Part shown: piece after piece, positions 1 to 11,104 of the stretch | Numbering within the stretch: position 1 is the first letter of the stretch | Layout: every line of letters begins with the position of its first letter | DNA from: Anisodus tanguticus | Taxonomy: Eukaryota > Streptophyta > Magnoliopsida > Solanales > Solanaceae | NCBI GenBank assembly: GCA_034509755.1 | Contig: CM067545.1 | Coordinates: 48,973,062-49,037,061 of the forward strand | Direction of reading: 5' to 3' | DNA length: 64,000 bases | Program-made: the position numbers and the translations under genes | Notes under the pieces: model-generated | The model's input: only the letters and a program-made list of their open reading frames with translations | Database searches by the model: none | Told to the model about the DNA's origin: nothing

Positions 1-379
1 AAATCACTTATTCTCGGGCAGATTGATTATTTATTTTTTTCTTTTTAAGGCCTTCACTTCAAGTCATAAGCCCCTGAGGTATTGGGCTTTGGCATTGACC
101 CTGCCAATATATCCAAAGAATAAATACATATGGGGTGGGGTGGGGTGGGGTGGGGGGGTTTCAATTTTATGTAGCTTCAAGAATCAAGTTACTTATGAAT
201 TGAACACACATATGTATATAACTATATATGGCTTTGTGAATTAATAAAGTTTAATTATATAACCAACAAGGATTATGGTGGGATGAATAAGATTCCTCTG
301 TTGTTAGCGAATACGAATTAGCTCGGGGGAGAGAGGGGGCGGGCGGTGTTCAGCCAATATCGAACACCAAATGGGAAGT
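1..379. other. 3' flank of HVA22-like gene
   Basis: No gene is seen. The stretch lies beyond the stop of the minus-strand HVA22-like gene and should hold its 3'UTR. A G-rich run (GGGGT repeated, about 132-160) stands out, as does a short GA/GC-rich patch at 325-345. Confidence 0.5.
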
Positions 380-1842
380 TCAAAAAAAGTTACAATTACA
401 TAAATCATGCATGTCTCTAATCAACTTGCTTGATGAAATTACCTTTTTGGGAGTGATGAAGTCCACAAATTTTGTCTTGGATTTGCCTTTAGGAGACTTG
501 TTAATGTGATGCTGTGATGATTCTCTATATCTCTTGATTATCCTTTCTCTAACAAAATTATCATATATAAAAGCAGCTCCTCTGAACTGAGGCAGAACTA
601 GCCATGCCACAAATATCAACTTCACATCATACCATATTGGTATCCTATAATATTTCCAAATTAAAAAAGAATTGATGAATTAGTTTGCTCAACAAAAAAA
701 AAATCTCCATATCTATGTGACATTCTTTTCTTATTAATAGTCCAAAAAAATGATATTTTTCTATGCAACAACAATAGAATAACATATTTCTATATTTAGT
801 AATAATTCTACTTTAAATTTTTCATTTGAAACGATTTACTTACTTTTTGTCTTAATTAATTAATGTGTCTAGTCAAACATCATCACATAAATTAGGACGA
901 GGACAGATGAAGTAATATTTAAATTTTGATTTTTCCTAAAAGTTAAAAATAAGCTCATTTACCATTCAAGAACACGTTGAAGGACCATCTCCATAAGTGT
1001 GAGAAAAGAATAAAAAATCCAATAAGCAAGCCATTGTTCATCATCCAACTTGTCAGTAGTCTCAATTGCTACCACTGATGCATACCTAATTAATAAATTA
1101 AATCACCAAAAAGAATGAAAAATCATCCTGAAAAAACAAGGAAAAATAATAGAACTTAATTAGCATAAACCTAAGAATTTAAAACACTCACAGAGGATAG
1201 AGCAACATCGTCACTGGCCTGAAATAATAGTTAAAAAATAAAACAAATCGTAAGATATCCGAAAATATACAATACTCCCTCTGTTCCATTAATTTACATA
1301 ACACTACTGAAAACAGCTTAACTTTAAAATTTTATTTTAGCACTTAATGAAATATGTTTATGCTTGAAAAAATATTATCGTATGCTTAAAATCACAAATC
1401 TCAAAAATATTTACAATTCTACGTCTAGTCAAACACAACCATATAGAATTTACGTTATAATCACCGTTAGTATAAGACATTTTTACACTATCATGTTACT
1501 CGCTCAAAGGTATCTACAGGGTAAGTTGTAAGTTTGAAAATAAGACTTATTACATGCTACAATAAATTAAAGTAATTGATGATATAAAATATTTTATATT
1601 GATGATGACCTTTACCTATTGTCGCAAATAATCTGTTTTATTTCAAAATTAGGAATCTCACATGAGTCTTACACCTAATAGTGTAATTTTTTTTAAAATT
1701 GAAAGCGTATATAATTTAAACTCATAAAGTAAAACGGAGGAAGTAGTACTTAGATAGCAAATCAAAGAGACCCATAAATAAACAGTAAAATTTACCCGGC
1801 AAGAGTATGAAGATGACAAATCAAAGTCCAAAAATGACCCAT
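380..1842 (-). CDS. HVA22-like protein (TB2/DP1/HVA22 family), d/e type
   Basis: Four exons on the minus strand: 1842-1796, 1218-1192, 1085-963, 644-380; phases join cleanly to give 153 aa ending in TAA. The protein starts MGHFWTLICHLHTLAG and has the family core YASVVAIET, DDEQWLAYWI, EWIPIWYDVKLIFVAWLVLP and QFRGAAFIYDNFVRERI, followed by a basic tail. The TB2/DP1 domain covers about residues 17-105 and is hydrophobic, with hairpin membrane segments. From family knowledge, these reticulon-like proteins sit in the ER membrane, shape tubules and inhibit vesicle traffic; barley HVA22 and several Arabidopsis homologues are induced by ABA and stress. The motif pattern is closest to Arabidopsis HVA22d/e (inference from remembered sequences). 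The start is chosen because it gives the conserved family N-terminus. Upstream lie a TATA-like TATATAA near 1975-1981 and an ABRE-like palindrome at 1997-2006. Intron 1 holds a Stowaway-like MITE. Confidence 0.93.
1273..1748. mobile_element. Stowaway-like MITE in HVA22 intron 1
   Basis: Inverted ends (TACTCCCTCTGTTCC on the left, AACGGAGGAAGTAGTA on the right) bound an AT-rich stretch with no coding potential, inside intron 1 of the HVA22-like gene. The ends match the plant Stowaway/Tc1-mariner MITE terminus. At about 475 bp it is longer than usual and may hold a second insertion. Confidence 0.6.
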
Positions 1843-1974
1843 AATTCCTTGTAAATGAAACCTTAATAAGAAGTTCTTATTAAAATTGCTGAAGAAGAAG
1901 AGAAGAAGATTAGGATTACAAATATATTGTCATTTAATTTAATTAAAGTGATATAAATATATGTGGACAGCAGG

Positions 1975-2006
1975 TTATATAAGAAAATGACATAGAGACA
2001 CGTGTC
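1975..2006 (-). promoter_or_regulatory. TATA-like box and ABRE/G-box palindrome of the HVA22-like gene
   Basis: GACACGTGTC at 1997-2006 is a perfect palindrome with an ACGT core (ABRE/G-box type, bound by bZIP factors). It lies about 155 bp upstream of the ATG and 15 bp upstream of a TATATAA on the minus strand (1975-1981). That is core-promoter spacing and fits the ABA response known for HVA22 genes. Activity is inferred. Confidence 0.6.
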
Positions 2007-2715
2007 AGTATCTAAGATGGTAGGTCGACATCAGGTTCTTAATTTAACGTAGTGTTCTAGGTTTTAAGATTATGGAGGGGACCAAAATCCAAAAAGTAAA
2101 TGACAATCAGTTGATTAATTAAAATGTTTAATTGTATTAAAAGTAGGACGTTTATATTATGACCTAGAGTTTTACTTTATCTTTTTTTCAAGGGATATAT
2201 GTACTGGCCTGATTTGGAATTAATTAGAGAAATCTTTCTTTGGTCTAAGAAGTCATTTGTTACTTAATTAAAATAATTGATAAGCTTCCAGAGTTGAATA
2301 AGCAATTAAGTTCAGATACAGATACAAGATTTGAAGTTCATGAATTTTTATAGCAATTTCAAATTAATACTATACGATAATAATTGTTCATATTTATAAA
2401 TATTTATTATTTTTTAAATATATACATACATACATATGTGTGTGTATATATCCTCCTCTAATGGCATTTTAACTGAATTGTTGAAACTGATAATTAATAC
2501 TCAACATTAAACAGTATCTTTGCGAGAAGAAGGACAAACATCTAAACTAAATAGAGAGTCCCCTTATTGAATATTAGGATTTTATCTTAGGAAGATACTA
2601 GGAAAAAAGTGTTTTAACATATTGAATAATCAAAAGTACTCATAGTTGAAAATCAATAAGTTGTGGATTGGTAAATAAATCAAAAAATATTTAGTAAATT
2701 AAAATTTAATTACAA

Positions 2716-2791
2716 GTGAGCAAAGGAGGTACGGAAATTTCTCAATGATGTTGGTGAGCAAAGGAGGTACGGAAATTTCTCAATGATGTTG
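2716..2791. repeat. 38-bp perfect tandem duplication
   Basis: The unit starting GTGAGCAAAGGAGGTACGG occurs at 2716-2753 and again at 2754-2791 without a mismatch. CAAAGGAGGTA appears once more near 2832, after the SINE tail. Confidence 0.9.
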
Positions 2792-2795
2792 ATGC

Positions 2796-2832
2796 CACAA
2801 CAACAACAACATACCCAGTGAAATCCCACAAC
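2796..2832 (-). mobile_element. TS SINE 3' tail fragment
   Basis: CAACAACAACAACATACCCAGTG followed by AATCCCACAA is the reverse complement of the TS family 3' end (…ATTACACTGGGTATGTTGTTG). Only the tail remains. Confidence 0.7.
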
Positions 2833-2923
2833 AAAGGAGGTAGATAATTGCTTTACTCCAAGGTCCATACAGAAGCTACACATAGTTATGATGAAGTCAC
2901 GTAAGGGAGTTTCTCTTGATACA

Positions 2924-5900
2924 CTATCTTGTCCACATCCTTTTCTTGGTGTCCCTCTCTTTAACTCCTCCCTGAACGGGCTCTCTACTCGTCTTGTTAC
3001 GGATCAGTGGCCTCTGAGCATTGGTGCTACTTGTAGTTGGCTTCGTTCCTCTTGCAACACCAGTAGCAACTGGTCTCAGGGGATCAGATTGCCTGGTCCT
3101 TCTATCACTAACTGATATGGCACCAACATTTTTCTGTACTTCACCATTTTTAGATAACCGCTTCCTTCTGGCCTCTTGAAGGTAATCCTGTTCAGTCCTG
3201 TTAGGTAAAACACCGTTGTTCTCTGTTTCACTATTTGTTGACGACAGCTTTCGTCTGACTTGTTGGACAGAGTCCTTTCCCTTGGGAAAATTAGACCCCA
3301 CCTGACTTGCCTGGCGATTGAAAGTATTTGAGGTCTTCAAAATACGTTGCTCAATGTCACTTGTTAAATCTTCTCTGCTAGAACATTTGCCCTCATGTGG
3401 GCTCAATCTTAAAGACTTTGCATCGGAATTTGTAACCATGCATGCCAATTGTTGTTCTTGCTCCTTGATCTTGTCTTCAAGTTCCTTAATCTGTACATGA
3501 CATTGTCATTTCATCACGGTTTTGCCAAGGGTTTTATAGGAGAAATCAAGTCGATAAAATGCACTTAAAAGATGTCAATTTAACTCTTGAAATGTCACTA
3601 CGACAGAAGATAAAAGCAACAAACCTTCTGACGGAGTAGAATACACTCCTGTGCATTCTGTTCATTTGCTTTGAGCTTTTCCTCAAGCTCCTCAACCTGA
3701 AAAGTCGGGAAATACTATCACTTTTAGGTTCTTGTTAAATTCTATGGGAATCTTCAAGTTGTCAATATGCTTGAGAATGAGAACCTTATGTTGAAGGATG
3801 TCAGACTGGGACTCAAACTCTTGCTCACATTCTTTCAACTTGTTCTCGAGATCCTTGACCTGTTTTTATGTGCATTATTACACAGAAACTTGTGAATATC
3901 CAATGTGTTTTTTGAGAACTCATTACTCCCCCATTCACTTTTACTTGTCCAGTTTGGACTTTGCAGATCACTTTAACAAATAATAATTGATATGGTATTT
4001 TACCACAACACCCATATTAATTTGATGTTTAGTCTTAGATCTTGGGAAATAATTCGGATAAGTAATTATTACTATGGGTAAAACATGAAAAGGAATATGT
4101 TTTTCTCTTGATATGCTAAAAGTGACAAGTAAAAGTAAAAATGTATTTATGATATAGTGGACAAGTAAAAGTGGACGGAGGGAATATATTGAAATAACCA
4201 ACGGAAAGAACCTTATTGTTGAGGCTTTCAGACTCAAATTGTTGTTGCTGCCTCATCTTGTTCTCTAGCTCTGAGACCTTTACCAGACGATGCGAAAGTA
4301 AAATCAGAATGACATACAATGCATACGATATGTACAAGTAAGATGAATATGATTTGATCAAAGAAACCTTTTGTTGCAGAATAGCGCAAGTTTCTTCCCG
4401 TCCCTTCAATCTCTCTGAAAGCTGTGAAAATTGTTTCTCTGATTGCCAGTGTAATGATGTCTTTAAATTCAGCTGGCTTTCCAGTTCCTTAATCTTATCC
4501 TGTTGAATTTTGTTAACGTGTTCTTTCCCTTTAGCCTTACTCTCTAAGTTCTGTAGGCTTTCCTCAAGTTTCTTCAGGGATTCATCTTTGGATTTTGCTT
4601 CCTGCCTTGCCTTATCAAGCTGCCACCAAAAAAGAACAAAACGAAAAAGGAGAGTATTACAATAAGCAGTTGAGTTCTTATAGGCATATGAACAAAAAAT
4701 ACCACAAGGAAAACATTCTACGAACCATTGTTTTCAACTTTTGGAGCTCGCCGGTATCTATTTGTTTTCTTACAGGACCTAACTCAATTCCTCTAACTCT
4801 TGTAGCGAAGTTCAATGAACTTATCGTTTCACTTAAGTCCTTGTCAGACGGGCTGATCTGTACAAACATCAAGGCTTTTGAATCTCCACCTGCAGGAAAG
4901 ACCCAGCTAAGTTCAAACTAAGAAACAAAGTGAACTTTGAAAATCAAGAATCTTACAGCGTTGAACAGTACCTAATGAATCTTGGAGTAGATGTGTCAGC
5001 TTGGAGTTCCTGGTGACAGAAGATAAAATGTCAAGATGCATATTCATTATTCAATTCCCAACTGTAACCTACAGACGAAAACAAATCTGTAACCTACAGA
5101 CAGCGAAGATCACGTGTTTACCTGTATGGAATATGGCTGCTTCTATTTGCTAAAGCTGATATCACGTCTCCTAGAGCTGAAAGTGACCTATTGATGTTTT
5201 GAGCTTCCTTCAGCCTATCACCTTGGACATCAGTCTTCGCAAGCCTCTCACTACCGGCTAAATCCACAAGCCAAAGCTTGCTCTTTGTGCATTCACCGTC
5301 AATCAAGTTCTTTGTTGTTACCATAATACAAAGCATGCTGAAAATAGTGGAAAACGATCAACCAAAAAAAAGTCAGTTAATAAAAGTAAATCAGTGAAAA
5401 TGTGCAATAAGAGGCCAATTAGAAACTCAAAATCTATTTTACCAATGAGAACGGCTACTGTGCTCATTCACATTGTTGGATCCAACAGCCCGTGCGCTAC
5501 TTCCTGTCTGTAGCACATTCCAGACTTCTTCTATATTCTCTACTTTAGCTTCCACAAGTCCTGGAATGTGATGAATCCCTTCCGGAGCTTGTTTTATCTC
5601 CAACCTAAAATGATTGCACAAAATTAACAGCTCAATTAAGGGATTTTTTCCTTTATAGCCCGTCGGTCGAAATTAATTATGGGCGCTAGCCAAAATATAC
5701 AAAACATATAGACTGATTATGCATATAGATGTATAGTTATGTTTACAAAACATATAGACTGATTATGTATATAGATGTATAGTTATGTATACAATATGTA
5801 CATTATATGTATATTTTATACTTAACATACAAAACCTATACAATTGCTAGCTATTTTGTAAATTAGATCACCGAATACAATGGACTGTAATTATCTCTTC

Positions 5901-8900
5901 AATCAATTAATTTGGAAAAGCAGAAATCTTATTGTGTCAAAAGTATAATAACACATTTCACTCGTGGCACAGAACTGGCTTCAATATAAGAGAAGAACTT
6001 TACTTTTTTGATGTTGTTGGTGGAGCCAATAGGTCCCTGATCTGTTCATTGTAGACTTCAAGCACACTCACTGATATGTCGTAGGTGAAAGTTTCACTCC
6101 TCTCCTTTGCAATTTTAAACAATTCTTCGAGAGTTCGATAGTTGACTCCCCTGTTCCCTTTTGTACCCTCCATGGTGAATGTTTTGCCTGTTCCGGTTTG
6201 TCCATAAGCAAAGATACATACATTGTAACCGTCTAAAACTGAAATAACCATTGGTGACGCATCGGCATAGACGACACCTGTTAAAAAGACAATAAACTAT
6301 TAGAGGGAGAACACCTTTTCTATTATTTGTTATTCTCAATCTTGTATAAGGGAACACCTTGATCATCTTTGGGTGTGTAAACACGGTCAAATTTGAATGT
6401 CTTTTTCGTGGAGCTGCCATTTAAGATTCCAAGTTCTCCATCCTTGGCGACATCGAAGTCTACTACTGTCGAGCACCCATCCGGGACTTCAGCTTTGCTT
6501 AATGGACGACAACGGCAAAATACTCTGATATTCCCTGGAAAAGATGGTTTACCGTGAATAAGTAAACAAAAAGGAAGTATTATTCTATTTACTTCCAACA
6601 ATGATTTAATCAAATGTTCAATGGAAAAAAATTGAACCTTTTGCCTCCTGAACTTCATTGAAGAGCTTTCTTCTCTTTGCTTGCTCTTCATTATACTTCA
6701 TCTTAAGATCTTCATATTGCTCGACTGCAAATTACAGAGAGAGATTAGTTCAGTCCGTGTTCAATGTCAGGTTATGTGGTTTGAGAATAATCTAAACTTA
6801 CCCAATGATTGAACTGCAAAGACCATCTTATTCAGATCGGGAATGGAATCTGCACACTCATGCGCCTCACAGGAGAGCTGGGCGTGCTCCTGTTTCATAA
6901 TCTGCATTTTTTCCCCAGTATATCAGACATGCATTCACTTTGAGAATACATAGATAACCTATAAGAAACTACAAGTCTGTCAGTGTATTTTCATGAGGAA
7001 TTCAGGAAGTACCTTTACTTTCATCTCGAGATCATTGATCGCCATGTGCCAATTGTTCTTGTCGCTCTCGTACTTGGTTGAGATCTCTGTAATGGTCTTA
7101 GCTTGCTTTTCAAATTTTTGATCTGTTAAAAGGTTAATGTTGCTTGAAATTATTCTTCAAAAACTACAGATTAGATCCATCAATAAAATAAAGAGATAGC
7201 TCCCCTTATAAACAGATATAAAACTTATATATTCCAATATGGAAATTGGCATGCAAATGGCCTTCTTTTCTTTCATTTTATACCATGACTATTCACTAGT
7301 TCACGTTGAAGGTTATTTGAACTTCATCCCTTTCTTTGGTATAAAGCGAAGGTAGAAATGATTCTTTAAGATTTTATAACACACCACACAGGAAATCTAA
7401 CTAACAAGTATTAAAAGACCAGATTTATGTAAAAATGAGAAACGATCTTAATGTAGGAAGTAGAAGTGGCTTGACAAAACCACCCTTTCTGGAAGGTCTA
7501 TATAGTCCGTTCAATTTCTTAAATTAAGATCCTATTAGCGAAACTGACATTTAGGGTGTGTTTGGTATGAAGGAAAATGTTTTCCATGGAACATAGTTTC
7601 CTAGATAATGTTTTCTTGGAAAATAAGTGTTTTTGTTCAACCACTTCAAACGCCAGCATAAATATTTCTGGTAATATTTTCAAGATCTAGCAAAGAAGCC
7701 CTTAATTGTCTCCCAGAATCATATACGAGCCCAGTTCCCAACAAAGATACCTGAACACAATAAAAGTTAGTATAGCTGTTTTATTTATATATTCCTTACC
7801 AAGTGAATAGGTATGAAATGTCTTATTGTCCAGCTCCATCCTAACCTTCTCTAGTTGCTGGTTAGCTGCAGTATAAGACATCCAAGATTGATAACATTCA
7901 TCTGTCTTGCGCTCCAACAATTCACCAAGCTCCTGTATCTTTTTCTCATACTTTGCTGTTGACTGCAGTCGTGCCACTTTTTTCTGCATTCATCCAAGCG
8001 GTCAAGAAAAAGACATTAAAATTTCAATAATCTTGCTGGTGAAGGTTTTCTGAACCTATTATGTCATACTTGAGCAGATGGAAAATCTATCTCGGCTGCA
8101 CAGTTTTTGCATGTAAGACGATCATGTTCTGCTTGAGAAGCTGCAGTTCAGTCAAAGATAGCTACAGAAATTAGCTCTTCCTCAACCCTTTTAATTCTAT
8201 TCAACAAATTACGCAAATAGTTAAGAGGCAAATAGGGAAATACCTGACGCTTTCGGAGCTTTTCTTATGCAAATCCCACTAACCACAGGACTGCCAATAA
8301 CGCCTTCAAATTTTATAACAAGTATCTCATTCTCTTTGACGGAAACCCTTGAGTCAACTAATTGTAGTGGTTTATTGGCTCCAACAACAGAGAAGACGTC
8401 AAAATCAGACAGAACCTGCATATTGTTACAACTTCTCAATTCCAAATTTAACATATAAGCACCAACAAGTAACTCTTTCTCAATGCTTGAATCAACTTGC
8501 CTTTTCATCTTGTAGAAAGACATTGAACACTCTCATTCCTTTAGGCCCATTAACATTTATTATCTCGACAAAATGAAGATCAACAAAGTAGTTTCCTGGT
8601 GTAAGATTGTCAATCCGATAACAGAAGTTTCCTAATCGTGCTGACTGGTAAATGAAAGCATGTTCACCCCCTTCCTTTATGAACTCCTCCGTTTGAAATG
8701 GTTCTCCACCTTGGTAAAAGTTATCAGCCAAAAAGCTCAAACTGGAATCCAACTCCACTGAAGTCTCAGATCCAGCATTAACAAAAAGCACAAGGTCCTC
8801 TAATTTCAACAAACCATATAAACATATGAGTGTAACTACACAAAGTAGCCTCAAAGGGTAAAATGTGAAGAGAAGAGAAACACTATGAAAAAGCAAATGT

Positions 8901-11104
8901 GAATAACATGAACTCCCTCTGTCTCAATTTATGTGACACTTTTCGCTTTTCGAGATTCAAACTTCTTAGTTTTGACCGTACATTTAGACATAAAAGCTTT
9001 AAATCTTTCGAAATAAAATTCATGTTTGAAAACTATGTAAATTACACACAAGGTACAACAATTAATAATTCAAAATATATAAAAAAAATGTCAAAGGATA
9101 ATTCATTTGACTCTCGAAATCCGAACACCGTCACATAAATTGCGACGGAGGGAGTAGAATTATTTCATAACAATTATAATATCCCCTTAGGTTGGTTTTC
9201 TGAATACCAAGAAGAGCACATTTTAGGTAGTTAAACTAATTTTTGAAGAGGAAACTTGTCTGAACCTTAACCTAGATCAAGTCATATTCCCAACAAAATA
9301 TAGAAAATTCAGCTTCCTTCTGAAAGATAGGTTCCGTCCAACAAAGGCGCAAAAATTATCCTTTTTCCACACATTATTTTCCTGAATAATTACAGATCAA
9401 GTTCCTTTTTACAATTTCCGCAAATAATCTCAAAGCTGCAGGTCCAAGTCACACAACTATGAGTCTACAACAACAACATACCCAGTGTAATCCCACAAGT
9501 GGGATCTGGGAGGATAGGATGTACGCAGACCTTACCTCTACCTTTGTGGGGTAGAGAGGTTGTTTCCGATAGACTATGACTAATTAACCACTCCTTTATC
9601 AACAAATTAAGTAATTGTACGCTCTATAAGGACATATCCAGTATTGGCAAGTTCATTTTTCAGCAATTTTTAGTGAATTTTTGGCCCATCTCACAACAGT
9701 GCAGAAATGGTACGTTCAAAAAAATTTATCAGTCTTTAACAAAGATACTAAATTACAAGTCTATTTAACAAAAAATGAACTGAAAATCCCCACTTTCCCG
9801 TGAAACGAGTAATTTGCATTTACAAAGATCCGATGTTGCAAACCATAGAGTAAACCCTAACTCTTAACATAAGAAAATGAAATAGATTAATGATTTTATC
9901 CTTTTCCCCACATTATTGTCCTGAATAATTACAGATCAGTTCCGTTTTCTTTAGCAAAAAATACCTCGAATCTGCAGGTCCAAGTCATAGAACTACGACT
10001 GACTAAATTCCTTTATCACCAAATTAAGTAAATGTAAGCTCTATAAGGACATATCCAGTATAGGCAAGTTCATTTTTCAGCAAAATCCTTACCCAAATAG
10101 CCATCCAGATTCACTGTTTTTTTTTTGAGAAACTGTTACTACACTGGTTATATTTCCTAGCCGGTAACATAGATTATGCACTAAACTATACATGCTTATA
10201 CACATTCTACATTAATTATAAATCCGCCGGCTATTTTTTATTTAGTTAGTTAGGTGAGCGGCTATTTAGGTTAATTCTTCAAAATTGAAAGTAAATATTA
10301 AATTACAAGTCTATTTAAATAAAATAGAACTGAAAATCCCCCACTTTCCCATGAAACATGTAAGTTTTCCTAGCCTGTATCATAGATTATGCACTAATTA
10401 TACATGCGTATACACATATTCTACGTTAATTATAAATCCTCCGGCTATATTTTATTTAATTAGTTAGGTGAACGGTTATTTAGGTTAATTCTTCAAAAAT
10501 GAAGATAGATATTAAATTACAAGTCTATTTAGAAAAACTTGAACTGAAAATCCCTACTTTTTATTTACGAAGATCCAAAAGGTAGGAGTAAGGTATGCGG
10601 ACATCTTACCCACACCAAACCCCACTTGTGGTATTACACTGAGTATGTTGTTGTTGTTGAAGATCCAATTTTTCAAATCATAAACTAAACGCTAAGTCTA
10701 TCGGAAACAACCTCTCTACCCATAAAAGGTCGAAGTCTGCGTAGATCCTACTCCTACCCTCCCCAGACCCCACTTTGTGGGATTACACTGGATATGTTGT
10801 TGTTGTTGTTGAAGATCCAATTTTGCAAATCATAGACTAAACCTAACTATAACATAACAAAATCAAAGACATTAATGATTTTGTTCAAACCTGTACAGCT
10901 GGATCTTGTAAACCCATTAGGGATTAGTCTTGAACCCGAGTCACAGACCATCGAATTGGCTAAAAATTGAAATGTTTCATCATCTTGGTCCATAGATACT
11001 GCAATTTCTTGATTTAAGGGTTTTTCCCAATCGAAATTATTAGGTAAATCTGGAAAAGGGGTTTCCGGGTTTTGCCCGAATGAGTTTAATTGATTGCTAT
11101 CCAT
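2924..11104 (-). CDS. Kinesin-14 with N-terminal malectin-like domain (KIN-14Q/R type)
   Basis: Nineteen exons: 11104-10891, 8799-8501, 8415-8244, 8140-8070, 7983-7800, 7122-7013, 6901-6802, 6724-6638, 6534-6358, 6277-6004, 5604-5443, 5337-5122, 5009-4972, 4889-4726, 4619-4368, 4277-4212, 3859-3785, 3696-3625, 3490-2924. All phases agree and give 1099 aa. Order: acidic N-terminus; malectin-like domain (about 73-228; LVLFVNAG, FVDLHFVEI, SDFDVFSVVGANKPLQ); CxxC segment; coiled coil (253-412); motor (414-756) with P-loop GQTGTGKT (497-504), switch I NEHSSRSH (609-616), switch II DLAGSE (642-647); second coiled coil (757-911); basic serine-rich tail. From family knowledge, kinesin-14s are microtubule motors, mostly minus-end directed, and plants have a subgroup carrying this di-glucose-binding-like domain (Arabidopsis At2g22610/At1g72250). 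Sugar binding here is inference. An in-frame upstream Met at 11236 would add 44 aa; I prefer 11104 for its ATGG context. Intron 2 has a GC donor. Confidence 0.93.
3924..4188. mobile_element. Stowaway-like MITE in kinesin intron (between exons 16 and 17)
   Basis: Left end TACTCCCCCATTCACTTTTA and right end AAAAGTGGACGGAGGGAATA are inverted repeats around AT-rich non-coding sequence, within the intron between 4212 and 3859. Internal ACTTGTCC/GGACAAGT pairs extend the inverted repeat. Confidence 0.75.
5645..5868. repeat. AT-rich MITE-like repeat in kinesin intron 10
   Basis: The stretch starts GCCCGTCGGTCGAAATTAA and ends GCTAGCTATTTTGT, with internal direct repeats of ACAAAACATATAGACTGATTATG (near 5700 and 5746). 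GCTAGCCAAAATATAC and its partner link it to the repeat at 25218-25645. Class not established. Confidence 0.45.
8911..9156. mobile_element. Stowaway-like MITE in kinesin intron 1
   Basis: Left end ACTCCCTCTGTCTCAATTTA and right end TAAATTGCGACGGAGGGAGT form near-perfect terminal inverted repeats, 110 bp upstream of exon 2. Confidence 0.85.
9466..9573 (-). mobile_element. TS SINE (3' part) in kinesin intron 1
   Basis: The reverse complement reads TCTATCGGAAACAACCTCTC through GGTAAGGTCTGCGTACATCC to ACACTGGGTATGTTGTTGTTG, the TS family 3' module. It interrupts one copy of a duplicated intron segment; ACTATGA flanks both sides and may be the target duplication. Confidence 0.8.
9890..10570. repeat. 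Tandemly duplicated segments and MITE-like repeat in kinesin intron 1
   Basis: About 9894-10080 repeats 9355-9660 (shared TGAATAATTACAGATCA, CTGCAGGTCCAAGTCA, CTCTATAAGGACATATCCAG). A MITE-like block 10087-10285 (ends ACCCAAATAGCC and GGCTATTTAGGTTAATTCTTC) has its right half plus downstream sequence repeated at 10368-10560 (CATAGATTATGCACTAA, TTACAAGTCTATTTA, GAACTGAAAATCCC). The same MITE end occurs at 12635. Confidence 0.75.
10579..10659 (+). mobile_element. TS SINE 3' tail, copy A in kinesin intron 1
   Basis: GGTAGGAGTAAGGTATGCGG … CCCCACTTGTGGTATTACAC … GAGTATGTTGTTGTTGTTG is a diverged TS tail. It is followed by GAAGATCCAATTTT. Confidence 0.8.
10698..10809 (+). mobile_element. TS SINE 3' module, copy B in kinesin intron 1
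   Basis: CTATCGGAAACAACCTCTCT … CCCTCCCCAGACCCCACTTT … GGATATGTTGTTGTTGTTGTTG is a TS 3' module, again followed by GAAGATCCAATTTT. The repeated flank suggests copies A and B arose with a local duplication. Confidence 0.82.

Larger units (their letters stand above)
2007..2923. other. Intergenic, between the HVA22-like promoter and the kinesin 3' end
   Basis: AT-rich sequence with no gene recognised. It holds a 38-bp tandem duplication (2716-2791) and a short minus-strand TS-SINE tail (about 2796-2832). The part nearest 2924 should include the kinesin 3'UTR. Confidence 0.5.
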
